64,000 bases of DNA, taken from assembly GCA_002803225.1 (NCBI GenBank), contig NXFV01001380.1:1-64000 (forward strand), written 5' to 3'. Shown here one piece after another: positions 23,472 to 35,073 of this stretch. The translations under genes were made by a program, and so were the position numbers. This DNA is from Gamarada debralockiae. Lineage: Eukaryota; Ascomycota; Leotiomycetes; Helotiales; Hyphodiscaceae. The notes under the pieces are model-generated. The model was not told the origin of the DNA. It searched no databases and worked only from the letters and a program-made list of their open reading frames with translations. Position 1 is the first letter of the stretch. Each line of letters begins with the position of its first letter.

Positions 23472-25992
23472 ATGAGCTCAGGCGGGGGAGATGCAAAGCT
23501 CTTTGCTCGAGTACGTACCCTTCCATCTCACTGCTCTCCCTTTCATGCGACACAAGACGTGCTGGCACAACAGAACAAGCCGTCTTAATCTCCCGCACAT
23601 TATACATTCTGCTACTGCGCATATCTTTATGTCGATGGGTCGATGCTGCTAGAGCACGCGACGTGAATGAATGACTGCCTTTATGTTTCTCCCTCACTAT
23701 ATACCGCCTTCGGGCTATGGAGGTTTTGGCTCACCTTACTTTCGTTCTGCACAGGGCAAGGTCGCGGAGTTACGGCTGGAGTTGAATAGTGGTGGGAAGA
23801 AGGACAAGAATCATGCGGTGAAGAAGATTGCGCTGAAGAAGATCGTGGCGAACATGACCATGAGCAATAATGATATGATCGCTCTGTTTCCGGATATTGT
23901 GGGCTGCATGCAAATACCCAGTTTGGAGATCAAGAAGATGTCAGTTCCGGACGTTACGACGAGGGAGAATGAGGTTACTGATAAGAGTTAGGTGCTTCTT
24001 GTTTCTGGTCAATTATGCAAGAATGAAGCCGGATGTTGCGCTGAAGGCTTTACCAACCCTCGAAGAGGTATGTTTCCTTGAGAAGCTTTCTTGTAGGGTC
24101 TGGCTAACCTCTAGCTACAGGACATGACCGACTCGAACCCTCTAGTCAGAGCGCTGGCTTTACGAACAATGTCATACATACACGTCCGCGAATTCGTCGA
24201 AGCTACCGTACCTCCTACCAAACAGCTCCTCCGAGATTCAGATCCCTATGTACGGAAGACGGCAGCCTTCTGCGTCGCAAAGCTATACGATCACGACAGA
24301 CAATTGGTGGAGAGCTCAGATCTGATTGATAGACTGAATGCGATGCTGAGGGACGATAACCCGACTGTTGTGGCGAGCGCTCTTGCGAGCTTGATGGATA
24401 TCTGGGAGAGGAGTGATGCAATCAAGCTTACAATTGATTATGGGAATGCTTCGAAAATGGTGCAGATTTTGCCTGACTGTTCTGAGTTAGTATTCCTCTT
24501 CTATTGCATTAGGCGAGGCTAACAAGTCCGCAGATGGGGTCAAACCTATATTCTCGAAGCGCTGATGTCCTACGTTCCTCAAGAATCCTCCGAAGCCTTA
24601 TTACTGGCGGAGCGAATATCTCCACGATTGTCACACTCGAATTCAGCGGTGGTCCTCACATGCATACGAGTCATTTTATACCTCATGAATTACATTGCGG
24701 ACCAGAAGCAAATATCAGCATTATGTCGAAAGCTGTCACCTCCTTTGGTGACTCTGCTGGCAAAGGGACCGGAAGTGCAGTACCTGGCTCTGCGAAATGC
24801 GCTGCTCATTCTACAAAGGAGACCCGAGGTGCTACGGAACGATATCAGAGTATTTTTCTGCAAGTACAACGACCCGATCTACGTCAAGGTGACCAAGCTA
24901 GAGTTGATCTTCATGCTGGCAACGGAGAAGAATATCGAGGAAGTGCTCACAGAGTTGAGAGAATATGCAACAGAGATCGATGTGCATTTCGTCCGGAAAT
25001 CTGTGAGAGCGATTGGAAAGCTCGCCATCAAGATTGAGCCAGCGGCCAGGAGGTGTATCAACACTTTGCTGGAGCTCGTTGCTACGAAAGTTACATATAT
25101 CGTGCAAGAAGCGACCGTGGTGATCCGCAACATCTTCCGCAAATACCCAAATCAGTACGAATCCATCATCTCGACGTTGTGCGAGAATCTGGACTCGTTG
25201 GATGAGCCAGAGGCGAAAGCTGCCATGATATGGGTGATTGGGCAATACGCTTCTCGGATCGAGAATTCAGACGTTCTGCTTGAGGACTTCCTTTACTCGT
25301 TTGCGGACGAACCGGTGGAGGTTCAACTAGCTCTTCTCACGGCTACGGTCAAGCTGTTCATCCAACGGCCAACAAAGGGACAAGAGCTCGTTCCCAAAGT
25401 CCTCAAGTGGGCCACTGAGGACACGGATAATCCGGACTTGAGAGATAGAGGGTACATGTACTGGCGACTCCTCTCATCCGACATGGCAACCGCCAAAGCG
25501 ATAGTGATGGGCGAGAAGCCCCCCATTACCGCCGAATCCGAGAAGCTGGACCCCAATACACTCGAAGAGATGTGTCTCAACGTCGGCACGCTTGCAACTG
25601 TCTACCTCAAACCCGTTCAACAAGTTTTCCGCTCCGCACGACCTCGGAAGCTCATGGACTCACCAGCCTTGCAAAAGCATACTCTCCCCACAGCGAACGG
25701 TCTGGATGGGCAGAAATCCCTCTCGACTTTGGGCATGGGTGACCAACCGGTCGCTCGACCTACGCAGAATGGCAACTTTGCAGGAGCGATCGACGCAGCG
25801 GATGCCTTCTTCGCGGGAGTGGGAAGTCAGCAGATGGCGGCTATGCATGTCAATGGAGGGGATGATGGGTTTGGAGGTAGTCCGACTGTGGGGAGGGGGG
25901 AGATGCAGTATGTGGTTAATCAGAATGCACCCGAGCAAGTTTACCAGCCTGCTATGGGTGCGGGGTCGAATGGGGATCTGTTGATGTTGTAG
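23472..25992 (+). CDS. apl2: AP-1 complex beta subunit (beta-adaptin)
   Basis: Large subunit of the clathrin adaptor AP-1, acting at the trans-Golgi and endosomes. Five exons: 23472-23510, 23755-23939, 23992-24067, 24121-24485, 24534-25992; 707 residues. Introns of 244, 52, 53 and 48 bp all have GT-AG ends and restore the conserved text, for example MSSGGGDAKLFAR-GKVAELRLEL, EIKKM-CFLFLVNYARMKPD, and CSE-WGQTYILEALMSYVP. HEAT/armadillo-type solenoid repeats run to about residue 580. The hinge that follows is short (residues 600-707), with no large appendage domain, as in other fungal Apl2. The tiny 13-codon first exon and long first intron are noteworthy. Confidence is high because conservation is continuous along the whole trunk. 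Confidence 0.96.
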
Positions 25993-27342
25993 GTAGCCGT
26001 GGTACGATATGGAAGAGCATAGGGTATATATTGGCATTGAAGGTGTACTGGATAATGAAATGGAAGCTGAACGATTCTTTGTGCATTTCTATATCACATC
26101 TGTATTTTTAACTGTGCATAGTCATGGAGATGGTAAGTGCCAATCAACCATATATCTAACAAGGATGCCGAGGTTGAAACTGCTCTCTGTAGATTCATAG
26201 AACACTGCTTGTTCGCGGGTATAAAGCATCACAGATCTGATGATGAGATCAGTCATGGAACGACGTTGATCCGACGGCCTGGATGGTACTGGAAAGCAGT
26301 CGCAGCAGTGATTAAGGATGTCCGTCGATTAACCCTTCTGTGAGAGTTAGTGTGAGGTCCATTTGTATGCATATGCAGAACATTCTTTCTTGGTCCTAGT
26401 CAGAAATTATCTCAATTCCGTTATTGAGCAAGCAATGTTTCCGAGACATGCCATCTCCGAGCTGAGTTTCGCTGCGAGCCAGTTGTTGCTGAGTGGTGTT
26501 TTGTTTCGACACATATATCTGCTGAAGAACCTCACAGTATAGCAAACACACATAACTCACACGACTGGAGGCGTCTTTGGCTCTGATCAATCCACTGGCC
26601 ATTTGTACTCCAACTTTTCCAGTAAGGCCTCATGGTTGACCCGAACTCCCTGGTATGATGCGATTCTTCCTCTGTCGACCGCCAGGGTTTTAAGGCAGAC
26701 AGAGAGCGCAGCTTTTATAGTAAGAATAAGTCAGTGAAAGGTCGAATGAGCGAATGCTGTCAACTGCATCAGCCTATTCACCGCGGATATAATTAGCTGG
26801 CGTCTGTTGAAGACGGCCTTCATGATGTATGGATGGCAACGGCTTTCCGTGTTTGCGTGTGTGGTACATGGGGCTCTTCAGTCTCTGTACAACCTCTCCA
26901 GGTCTTCTGGAGATCCAGATCTTCGCCGACTAGTCAACGTTGGTGGTACATGGTATCTGTTTTCAGCATATTGGGAGGGAAAATCGGAGTCGAGCGGTCG
27001 TGGGCTGCGGCAATACTGTATAAGGCCGCATTCGAATCGTGGATGGAGGCTCCCCAACCCCGGTGTCAATCTCTCCGACTGTGGAACAGGCCTAGATGTT
27101 GAAGCTGATATACTCAAATGAGCAGGTCGCGAATCCTTCAGTTATGGAGCTGAGGCGTATCTTCTGGAAATCGAGTGCTTTTAGGACCCCATCAAGCGCC
27201 TGAGAATACTTCGCTTCAACTTTCAGATCACTATAAATCACTATAAATACCAAACACTTATCCCATATTCTGTTCCACTGTCAAGCAGATCTAGTCTCGC
27301 CAACACTTTATTTCAGGTTCATTATCTCCAAACTTTCGCACT
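25993..27342. other. Gene-poor region
   Basis: The apl2 3' UTR, then no supported gene. A 104-codon plus frame at 26807-27121 starts with a non-ATG codon and has no known domain. The 3' part holds the tandem TATA element described separately. Confidence 0.45.
27227..27246 (+). promoter_or_regulatory. Tandemly duplicated TATA-box element
   Basis: A 10-bp sequence, atcactataa, occurs twice in a row, creating two TATAAA boxes about 100 bases before the ATG of the secreted peptide at 27343. The distance suits a core promoter, but function is inferred from position only. Confidence 0.4.
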
Positions 27343-27483
27343 ATGTACCTCCCCAAAGCCCCTCTCCTCGGCCTCACCTTCGTCTCAACAATAGCCGCTT
27401 CAACCTTCCAATGCCGCAACATCTACGTCGGCAAGTACACTCCAGACGAAGCATAACGCCAAAATGTCACGGCATGTATACCC
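27343..27483 (+). pseudogene. Small secreted peptide interrupted by a stop
   Basis: An ATG at 27343 opens a 37-codon frame with a clear signal peptide (LLGLTFVSTIAA), then STFQCRNIYVGKYTPDEA and a TAA at 27454-27456. The same frame continues after the stop as RQNVTACIPG before entering AT-rich DNA. The pattern F-x-C...YTP.EA....V.AC resembles the start of small fungal RNase-like secreted proteins, in which a second cysteine follows the helix. The natural reading is a secreted protein broken by a nonsense change and truncated by the low-complexity stretch at about 27495-27545. If translated, only a short peptide would be secreted. Confidence 0.5.
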
Positions 27484-27582
27484 GGCATTATGGCCAAGTT
27501 TTATTTTATTTATTTTAAAACTTCATTAAACTTCATTTTTAATAAATTCTTGAGGACTGTTGCATCGTGATGTTAATCCGCC

Positions 27583-27798
27583 CTATATCCATACCCAAAG
27601 CCATGCTTCGCCCTGCACAAAACCATGCACGTCAGTCTCTCCAACGAGCAGATATTTAGTTCCTGCTGGCTGTGGCCGCAGCACAAACGGCATTCTCGCA
27701 TTCAAAAGTATCCTTACTTCGTCCCGGATTTTCATTGACTTAGGACCAAGTCCTAGGAGGTATCCTTTGAAAGTTCGGTAAAGCTGCCCATCCGTCAA
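27583..27798 (-). pseudogene. C-terminal relic of a HET-domain protein
   Basis: A minus-strand frame of 71 codons (TDGQLYRTFKGYLLGLGPKS, then DEVRILLNARMPFVLRPQ, then YLLVGETDVHGFVQGEA) matches the conserved tail of heterokaryon-incompatibility proteins, which typically read G..GLGP....GD.V..L.GA..PFVLRP......LVGE.YVHG...GE. No HET domain lies upstream on the minus strand, so this is a fragment. Confidence 0.6.
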
Positions 27799-28349
27799 TG
27801 TCCCGACTGGATTCTGTCATATTCTTGCATTTTCCATTCTAGTTTAGTTTTGAGGTGGATAGTATGCGGGTGAGTCTCAAAACGCTGCCCCCCAAGCATG
27901 CCTCGGAAAAAGTGATCTGGTTGATGCATCGGGTCGGACGACGCCGATCCGAACAGTGCCAAGTTACTGTGCCAAATTGTCACCCGGTTGGCATGCCTTT
28001 ATATCTGTATCGGTGTTCAGATGCTACCTAGAAAATCAAAGCCCCACGACAGACTTTCGATATTACGCACTTGCGTGGAGGAAATTAGACGCTGTTTGGT
28101 TTATTATAGCCTTCCAAGCTCGAGCGAGTCTTTTGTATAAGGAAAGTTCGAGATCGTCTCGTTTCCGAGGATCGCCATTTACCTCCATCTGCTCGCAGAT
28201 TCCAGAGCCCTCGGTCAAATCAAAGCATTCACTACAGTATGCATCTCCTCAAACCTTCAATCCTCCTTCTCGGTCGAAATACAATCGCCGCACCCGTAAA
28301 CCTCAGCTCTTCAGCTTTCATATTGCCTTTACCGGGTATTGCACAACAT

Positions 28350-28850
28350 ATGTCACTTTACCGGAGCGGTCTCGTAATCTTCGTCGCACTATCACACTGT
28401 AAGCTCCTCTCCTCCCTCAACCATCTCCATTCTCACAGCTTCGCAGAACCTGACGCCAGGGTATCAACTGCATATAACGCCCCTGGAAGATCCAAAACTC
28501 TACGACGACTGTGGCAGAGGCTGCAGCAATCTCTGCTGCTCATTTGTAAGTGATCTTGATCTGTAAGATAGGAGGGAAATGCTGATGCGTGGTTGAAGAC
28601 TCTTGATAGGAAATCTTTGGTTTGTGGTGATGGTGTCTCGCTTCGTGAACAAAATCCGGGGAAGGGGCCGGACTGCGAGGCGCACGACAAGTCAGGGGCC
28701 AAGCCAGCAGACAAGTCCACTGGGGCCAAGCCGGCGGAAAATCCGACTGGGAATAAACCAGCAGAAACCCGAACTGAGAACAACCCAGGGAACAAGGCGA
28801 CTGATGGGGACAAGCTAGGGGAAAGGCCGACTGATGGTCGCCAGCCCTAA
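28350..28850 (+). CDS. Predicted secreted cysteine-rich protein with repeat tail
   Basis: I do not recognise a family. Three exons, 28350-28398, 28439-28545 and 28599-28850, with introns of 40 and 53 bp (GTAAGC...CACAG with a CTCAAC branch site, and GTAAGT...GAAG), give a 135-residue protein in consistent phase. Residues 1-19 form a short hydrophobic leader (SGLVIFVALSHS). Six cysteines follow at 41, 45, 49, 50, 61 and 78, spaced C-3-C-3-CC-10-C-16-C, like a small disulphide-knotted domain. Residues 83-135 are a hydrophilic tail of degenerate 9-residue repeats (STGAKPAEN, PTGNKPAET). An in-frame upstream ATG at 28239 would add 37 residues. Read without the introns, the frame loses the cysteine cluster. 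An effector or antimicrobial-like role is only an inference from the layout. Confidence 0.5.
28689..28844 (+). repeat. Degenerate 27-30 bp tandem repeats
   Basis: Units encode nine or ten residues with the core GAKPAD / GAKPAE / GNKPAE / ENNPGN / DGDKLGE. They decay towards the 3' end. The units sit in frame in the last exon of the cysteine-rich protein. Confidence 0.65.
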
Positions 28851-31002
28851 GAGTATAAAGACCTAGGAGCAAGAGATTGATAGTGAGGAGTAAGAATGTG
28901 GGGCATAGGGTACAGCTTGTCTGTATTGTCGATATCTTCGGTTCGCAGACGGATAGAAATAATCCGAATGAGTGTTGAAGTTCCTTCCAGCAAGGGACTG
29001 TGTTTGAAAATTGCATCACACACAGAGATTTACCAATGAATAAACATACAAGCTTAGAATTAGAAACCAGAGTGAGACTTTGGTAGCGTAAGTTCAAGCC
29101 ATTTGTTGTTTACGAAGGGGTGATTGTTGAAATTGGCAACGTCGTGTCTAAATTCAGTCTTCAGACTCTAGCCGGAGAGCTTTCTCGACTACCCATCCAA
29201 TCCCGAGCGTGTTTGGTCGGTCCGATTCGTAATTGAGAGCGGCAATCGAATTTCGCAACGCGGTGTTTAATTCAAGAGGATATTGATCGTTGTTGACGAA
29301 TATGATTGTCTGGCGTTCAATTCAAATCTCTCCCTCCAATTTTTGTACCGAATTGCAGGTGCCGACTGGCTGGCCAACTATCTTCTGCTCCATTCTAATA
29401 ATTCGAGTGATTTTCTGACTCGCTGACGAGAGAATCTCACGTTGAGCGGCTGCCATGACTCGCAAGCTCCTTCTCTTTCCGAATTTCTCGAATTATGCTT
29501 GGATTGTATCTCGAAATGCTGAAACAATATTCCAGGAACTAATTTGTGGACGAAGACGGAACGGAACTGAAGGATGACTTTACAATTCCCTGAAGAACTG
29601 AAACTTTTGAGACTTCTAATAGAATACTATCTTCCGAAAATCTCCATTAGCACGGAACGTTACTTCGCTTCATGCCGTCCAAATTCAACGGTAGTGCGAG
29701 TCTTTTCCTTATACCTTTCGACTCCATGCATCAGCTCCCGACTCATGTCGGCGATGCCTTTATGGAGTCGTAGCCCGCCGCCACCTTCCCCTTCCAGTTT
29801 CTGAGCACAGACGGCCGGAGCCAAAAACTCTAAATTGTGCGAGTCTCTCCGTCAACTCAGCGTTCTCCGCAAAACTCCGCAAAGATGCCCAGAAATACCA
29901 AGTGAACGATATTCATGCACTTTTGACATGAAGATTTTGTGGAGACCCCGGTGACAACTTGTCAAGTTGAGTTTGCAGGCTGTCGGCCAAGCTCGTAGGT
30001 TTTGAGGGCGCATATCGAGGCTCCACACTTGAGCTCGATAGGCTCGTACCTCCGAAAACCCTTGCGCTACTTCGCTGCAGTACCTTGTGACATGCGCCAA
30101 ATGCTTACCGCAAATAAGTCACTTGGATGTGAGAAACGCCTTCACAAAGAATTTGGATTTGGAAGAGGGTGAACTTCCAACATCTTATGACTTATTCTGA
30201 CAAGAGGGCTGGCCTTCGACTTCAACGTCTTCGGCATTTGAATGGGCAAAAAAAGAATGGCCGGGAGACACACACTCGGGTCGCTGCTTCCTTCCCAAAG
30301 CTGGGGATTTCTCGGGTGCCGATGTTCTCCACAATTGACAAGGGCACGATTGGAGAGAACATCCTTATTGTGGAGCTGAGACATGGGGAGGCAACCCACG
30401 TTGGAACTGCGCTCAGCTTTCCAGCCTCCTGGCTGGCTGAATGCTTGTTTGCACTGCGGGGACCTCACGGAACTCCATGTGGCAAACAAGACTAGCGTAA
30501 CTCATATTAGGCTAACACTTCACGGATTGTTGTTTTGGAGCAAGGAAATAATAGGATCATCAGCTGATACTCCCGATTTATCGAATAGAAGCTTGTCAAA
30601 TGTGAAGCTAGAAGGAACATGGAGTGAGTGATAGAGCTAAAGATGGGCAGGGGGCAGGGGGGCAGGGGCACTCCCTTCACTACTCCAAGCAAAGCTTCCT
30701 TTACCACACAAACGGCCCGACAAAGATAAGTAGCTGGCGATTCCCACTTCAATCTTTTCTTCAGTCACTCAAAGAATCATTTGGAACACTCACAACAGTG
30801 TTCTCATTGTGAGTCGCTGCTCGAGGCACGCTCCGAGAATATACCACAAGTCACGTAAGTGCTTACGAGATGTTTTGACCTCCGCGATCCCCACAATCGC
30901 TTCCCCAACCCCGCACCTCAGACGAGAGTCGAGATGCCTTTCAATCGCGATTTTCTACTGCATGCTTACCAATTTCTTAGGTGACGAGATAGACCATTCA
31001 TC
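28851..31002. other. Gene-poor region upstream of the Jen-type transporter
   Basis: No supported gene. Overlapping open frames around 30142-30495 on both strands (115 and 108 codons) show nothing recognisable. The last 300 bases should hold the promoter and leader of the transporter. Confidence 0.45.
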
Positions 31003-32682
31003 ATGGCAGAGCAATACCCCGAAGAGAAAGTCGTCGGTACCACCAGCGGCATCGATGCTCCTTTGGAGTCTCACCACCCACACAAGATGACGGCGGGAGA
31101 GTATGCTGCAACCCGAATCTCGACTCTTAAGCCTCCCATGCACAAGGCCCCAAATCCATTCAAGCTTCTTGCGTTGTTGTCTGGAAAGCAATGGCTTTTC
31201 TTCCTCGTCGGTTTCCTCGCCTGGGTATGTATTCTCCCATCACATGCGAAAAAAAAATCCTGACCTTCCACAGTCTTGGGATGCATTTGACTTCTTCACT
31301 GTCAGCTTGACCTTGTCCGACCTTGCCGAAACTTTCCACAAAACCAACACACAGATTTCTTGGGGTATTACTTTGGTGTTGATGTTCAGATCCGTTGGAT
31401 CTATAATCTTTGGTTTGGCAGCCGATCGATACGGAAGAAAATGGCCGTTTGTCATCAACAATATTCTCTTCATTGTTCTTGAACTCGGTACTGGTTTCTG
31501 CCAAACCTACAGGCAGTTTCTTGCCTGCAGAGCCTTGTTCGGTGTTGCAATGGGTGGCTTGTACGGCAATGCCGCAGCAACAGCACTCGAAGATTGCCCC
31601 GAGGCAGCTCGTGGCATTGTCTCCGGTATGCTTCAACAAGGCTATGCATTTGGATATCTTCTTGCCACCGCTTTTGCTAGAGGCCTGGTTAACACTACCT
31701 CCCACGGATGGCGCCCACTCTTCTGGTTCGGTGCTTGCCCTCCTGTTTTGATCATCATTTTCCGTCTCTGCCTGCCAGAAACCGATACTTTCATAGAACG
31801 TGAAGTGGTTCGAAATGAGCGTGGAAGTATTGGCCGGACATTCATTGCTGAAGGAAAGGTCGCGCTGAAACGTCATTGGTTGCTCTTGATCTACTTGGTG
31901 CTCCTCATGGCTGGATTTAACTTCATGGTAAGACTCCCGCTTTCCCCCTTTTAAAAACTCGCTAACAAACCCAGTCCCACGGCTCCCAAGATCTTTACCC
32001 AACCATGTTAACCAACCAATACAACTTCAGCGCCAACGCTGTTACCGTCACCCAAGTCGTAGCCAACCTCGGCGCCATGTTAGGAGGGACGACCGTCGGA
32101 TACTGCTCTCAAATCTTCGGCCGCAGATTCTCAATCATCTTCATCTGCATCATCGGCGGTGCTCTCCTCTACCCCTACACCTTCACATCATCCCACGCTG
32201 TCATTGCAGCTGCATTTTTCGAACAATTCTGCGTCCAAGGCGCCTGGGGTGTAATTCCCATCCACCTAATGGAGCTGTCCCCGGGTTCCTTCCGTACTTT
32301 CGTAGTAGGCACATCCTACCAACTCGGCAATCTCGCCTCCTCCGCTTCTTCAACCATCGAGACCACGATCGGCGCTCGCTTCCCCTTGCCACCAAAAGGC
32401 AAGACATCCCGATACAAGTATGGGCTCGTGATGTGTATTTTCATGGGATGCGTTTACGCTTACGTTATTTTGCTTACGTTTATTGGGCCGGAGTATCTCG
32501 GACGTAGCTTTGAGGTTAAGGATGATAGCGATATTGCAGAGGCGGCGGGCCACAATACGATTGAGGCTGCGATGGCGAAGATTCATCGTAGGGAGGGAAT
32601 GGGTATGGGTATGGATGCTAGTGACCGCGAGGATATTGAGGCTATTGAGAAGGGAACTGCGAGGACTTCGGAGCGAGCTTAG
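31003..32682 (+). CDS. jen1: Jen-type carboxylate/proton symporter (MFS)
   Basis: Plasma-membrane transporter of the sialate:H+ symporter group, which imports mono- or dicarboxylates such as lactate, pyruvate or succinate. Exons 31003-31224, 31274-31927 and 31975-32682, with introns of 49 and 47 bp; 527 residues. The second splice builds the Jen signature, NFM-SHGSQDLYPT, across the exon junction. MFS marks include DRYGRKWPF after the second span and GRRFS in the C-terminal half. About twelve membrane segments can be traced from LFFLVGFLAW to YAYVILLTFIGPEYLG. The hydrophilic N-terminus (about 60 residues) and a charged C-terminal tail are typical sites for ubiquitin-controlled turnover. The exact substrate cannot be told. 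A convergent SDR gene starts its 3' end 322 bp away. Confidence 0.92.
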
Positions 32683-33004
32683 GGCTCAAATTATGACCTT
32701 CACAAGTATTGACGAGATATTGGGTATTGTATGCGGCACAGGGATTTAGCAAGGCTATTATGGCTGGCTATTGGTTATGAAATATCTGATTTTTAGGAAT
32801 GAAAGAAGAAACGCTTTCTAACCGATCTTTATCGTACACCCAAACCCGTCCAATTCGCACTACATTACTTCCCAGAGAGCCCCTATTCCGAACACAATAA
32901 CCAGAATTGTCCATTACCCGCTGGACCTTCCCCCCACAAAAAAAAAACAAAAAAAAAACCCCCCACAAACACCCACAGCCTTCCTTCATTCCATTCCTCA
33001 CAGT
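32683..33004. other. Convergent intergenic spacer
   Basis: Lies between the 3' ends of the transporter and the SDR gene. It contains a low-complexity block of A and C runs at about 32928-32967. Both polyadenylation regions must be here. Confidence 0.5.
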
Positions 33005-33799
33005 CTAATATGTCAAACTAACACACTTTCCCTCCCACTTCCCGAATCCCTCTCCATCCCCTTTTCCCTTCCTCTCTCTAACACACTCCTCATAAATCCA
33101 ACCCCCAACATCCTCCCTCCGAATCGTATAACCCACAGCATGCTGCCCCTCCTCTTTATTCCCCGGATTCTCAACCCCCGTCCTGACGGCACTCAATCCC
33201 TTCTTTTCCCCATCAACAAGCAAACTCGGCCTCACCAACACCCATCTCCTCCCACTCTTGATAACCAGCTCCTCCATCTTCTTCTTGTCGGCGTGAGGCA
33301 CGGATAACATCCAGTGGTATAGGGGAATCATGGCGATGGGGATGTCCCGGGATTTGGAGGATATGCCAGTGGTGGAGAGGAGGACCAATTTGGGACCTCC
33401 CTGTGGCATGGTGATGAATGGTGCGGATTGGGATTCGAGTTCAGAGAGCGCAGCCAAAATATTCTTCGTGCCATTCTCGCAGATGGATGTATCGACGCTC
33501 GAGAACTTTACACCCTTTCTTTGGAGCACCATTCCGATTCCAGAGACGACGATATCGACGACTTGCTTGGTGGAGGAGAGGACAAGAGTTTCCTTAATGG
33601 AGGCGATATCATAGATATCGCCTTGGATGATATGCAAATTTGGGTACTGAGTTGAGAGGGCGGAGAGTTTTGAGGGTGTTCGTGCTAGTACGTTCACTGT
33701 GTGCCCGGCGCTGAGGCAGTTCTTGAGGACTGAGAGGCCGGTTCCGCCTGTTGCGCCGAAGATTGCTAGGGTGGGTTTGGGAGCGGTTGGCGAGGACAT
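33005..33799 (-). CDS. NAD(P)-binding atypical SDR (NmrA/NAD(P)H-binding type)
   Basis: Intronless, 264 residues from the ATG at 33799. An upstream in-frame start would add 23 residues, but the family normally begins just before the first beta strand, so the downstream ATG was chosen. The glycine-rich dinucleotide motif is LAIFGATGGTGLSVLKN, followed by the NVLARTPSKL strand-loop that often selects NADP(H) and the IIQGDIYD motif. VVSGIGMVLQ, KLVLLSTTGISS and the WVLVRPSLLVDGEKKG block complete a Rossmann fold like that of biliverdin reductase B and similar NAD(P)H-binding proteins. There is no classical YxxxK pair visible. Substrate unknown. Confidence 0.8.
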   Translation of the reverse strand: MSSPTAPKPTLAIFGATGGTGLSVLKNCLSAGHTVNVLARTPSKLSALSTQYPNLHIIQGDIYDIASIKETLVLSSTKQVVDIVVSGIGMVLQRKGVKFSSVDTSICENGTKNILAALSELESQSAPFITMPQGGPKLVLLSTTGISSKSRDIPIAMIPLYHWMLSVPHADKKKMEELVIKSGRRWVLVRPSLLVDGEKKGLSAVRTGVENPGNKEEGQHAVGYTIRREDVGGWIYEECVRERKGKGDGEGFGKWEGKCVSLTY

Positions 33800-35073
33800 T
33801 TTGATATCGACGAAATATGAGATGGATTTGAGGAGATGGTGGTGAGAGTTGAGAAAAATCGATCGCAATTGGTTGCTCGCCTTTTTTTGGGTTGGGAATG
33901 TTCGACTTCGAAAGTGTTCAAAGTTGATTTATTTGATGGGTGTTTACTTCGAATGATGTTTGAATTGTCTGAAATGCTTTGATACTGAACAGGAAATTTC
34001 GAAGTGAGGAATCAACCAACCTATATACCCCTTCTCATCCTCACTTGAAGCAATCCCAGATCCAAGATCGACTCCGAGTACATACATCACAGCCTCACCA
34101 ATCTATTCATCCGAATCTTCGCAAAGGAACACGCCTATTACCACCTACCTGTCAAAAAAGGTAGAATCTAACCGGTGCAGGTGCAGCAGTGAGAAACCCA
34201 CGTAAATTGTGTACGTGAAGGGCTGGGTAACTGCGCAGGAATATGACGGTGGTTGAACGAACTTTCCTCCGACTGGGCTTGCTCGGAGCGTGACAAAAGC
34301 TGCTGCGATATGAGGAGAAATGCGCGTAGGGAAGCTCGGATTGTGGCGTTTACTCGGCCGAAGGGTGATGGAGACGAGTTTGACCGGTCATGTGACCGGA
34401 GAAACTGTCAAAACGCCTCGTTCCACTTCCGCGTTTCGTTCCTTGTTTTTCTTTAGTTCGTCTTTCCCTGGTCTATCGAGTGCTACGTCGAGTTGTGTGC
34501 GAGATAGTATCTTGACATATTGATTCGAAGTCTTTGCATGTGGAATTTAGACACCGCCCTTGCTTCAGTTGTCGAACTGTCGGAATTTCTCATTTGTTCA
34601 CGTGGTATTGTCGACGCCTACCCACGGCTTTCATTACTTGCACAGCATTAGTGCATGCTACCAGTAACAGCTGTCGCAGGCCAAGGAGCTTCAAATGAAG
34701 CAACGGATGATCTGCGCGAAACTTGTCAAACAATGATGAATCGTAGCCAAGTATGTCGCCGAAGCAAGTTCAATTGAATGGATATCTTCTATTAGTCGTT
34801 GTGAAGAAGTCACAATGCGTTGGACGCCTCGCGTGAACTTAATTAGAGGTGCAAAGATTTCCTAGTGTTGCTTCATCTCGTGATAAGACTTGGCTAACTT
34901 AGATCGCTCAATTCGGATTCGCAGGATCGGGAACAAGCCAATTAGAGCCCGAGGTTCGAATTTAGCCTTCCATTCAAGGATCGTTACATTATTGATCGAG
35001 GGTAGGCGCAGATATATATGTCTTCGTCCTACCCCGCGGACCGCAGCCTCAGAAACTTCGGCTCATCGCAACC
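33800..35073. other. Intergenic region
   Basis: Promoters of the SDR gene (minus) and of the secreted NTF2-like gene (plus). No further gene is supported; short open frames at 34253-34523 have no features. Confidence 0.5.

Noticed and set aside
28540..29097. 185-codon minus frame over the secreted protein gene
   Set aside because: Mirrors the repeat tail of the plus-strand gene; the plus-strand splice model explains the region better.
31160..32002. 280-codon minus-strand open frame
   Set aside because: Antisense of the Jen-type transporter; no domain of its own.
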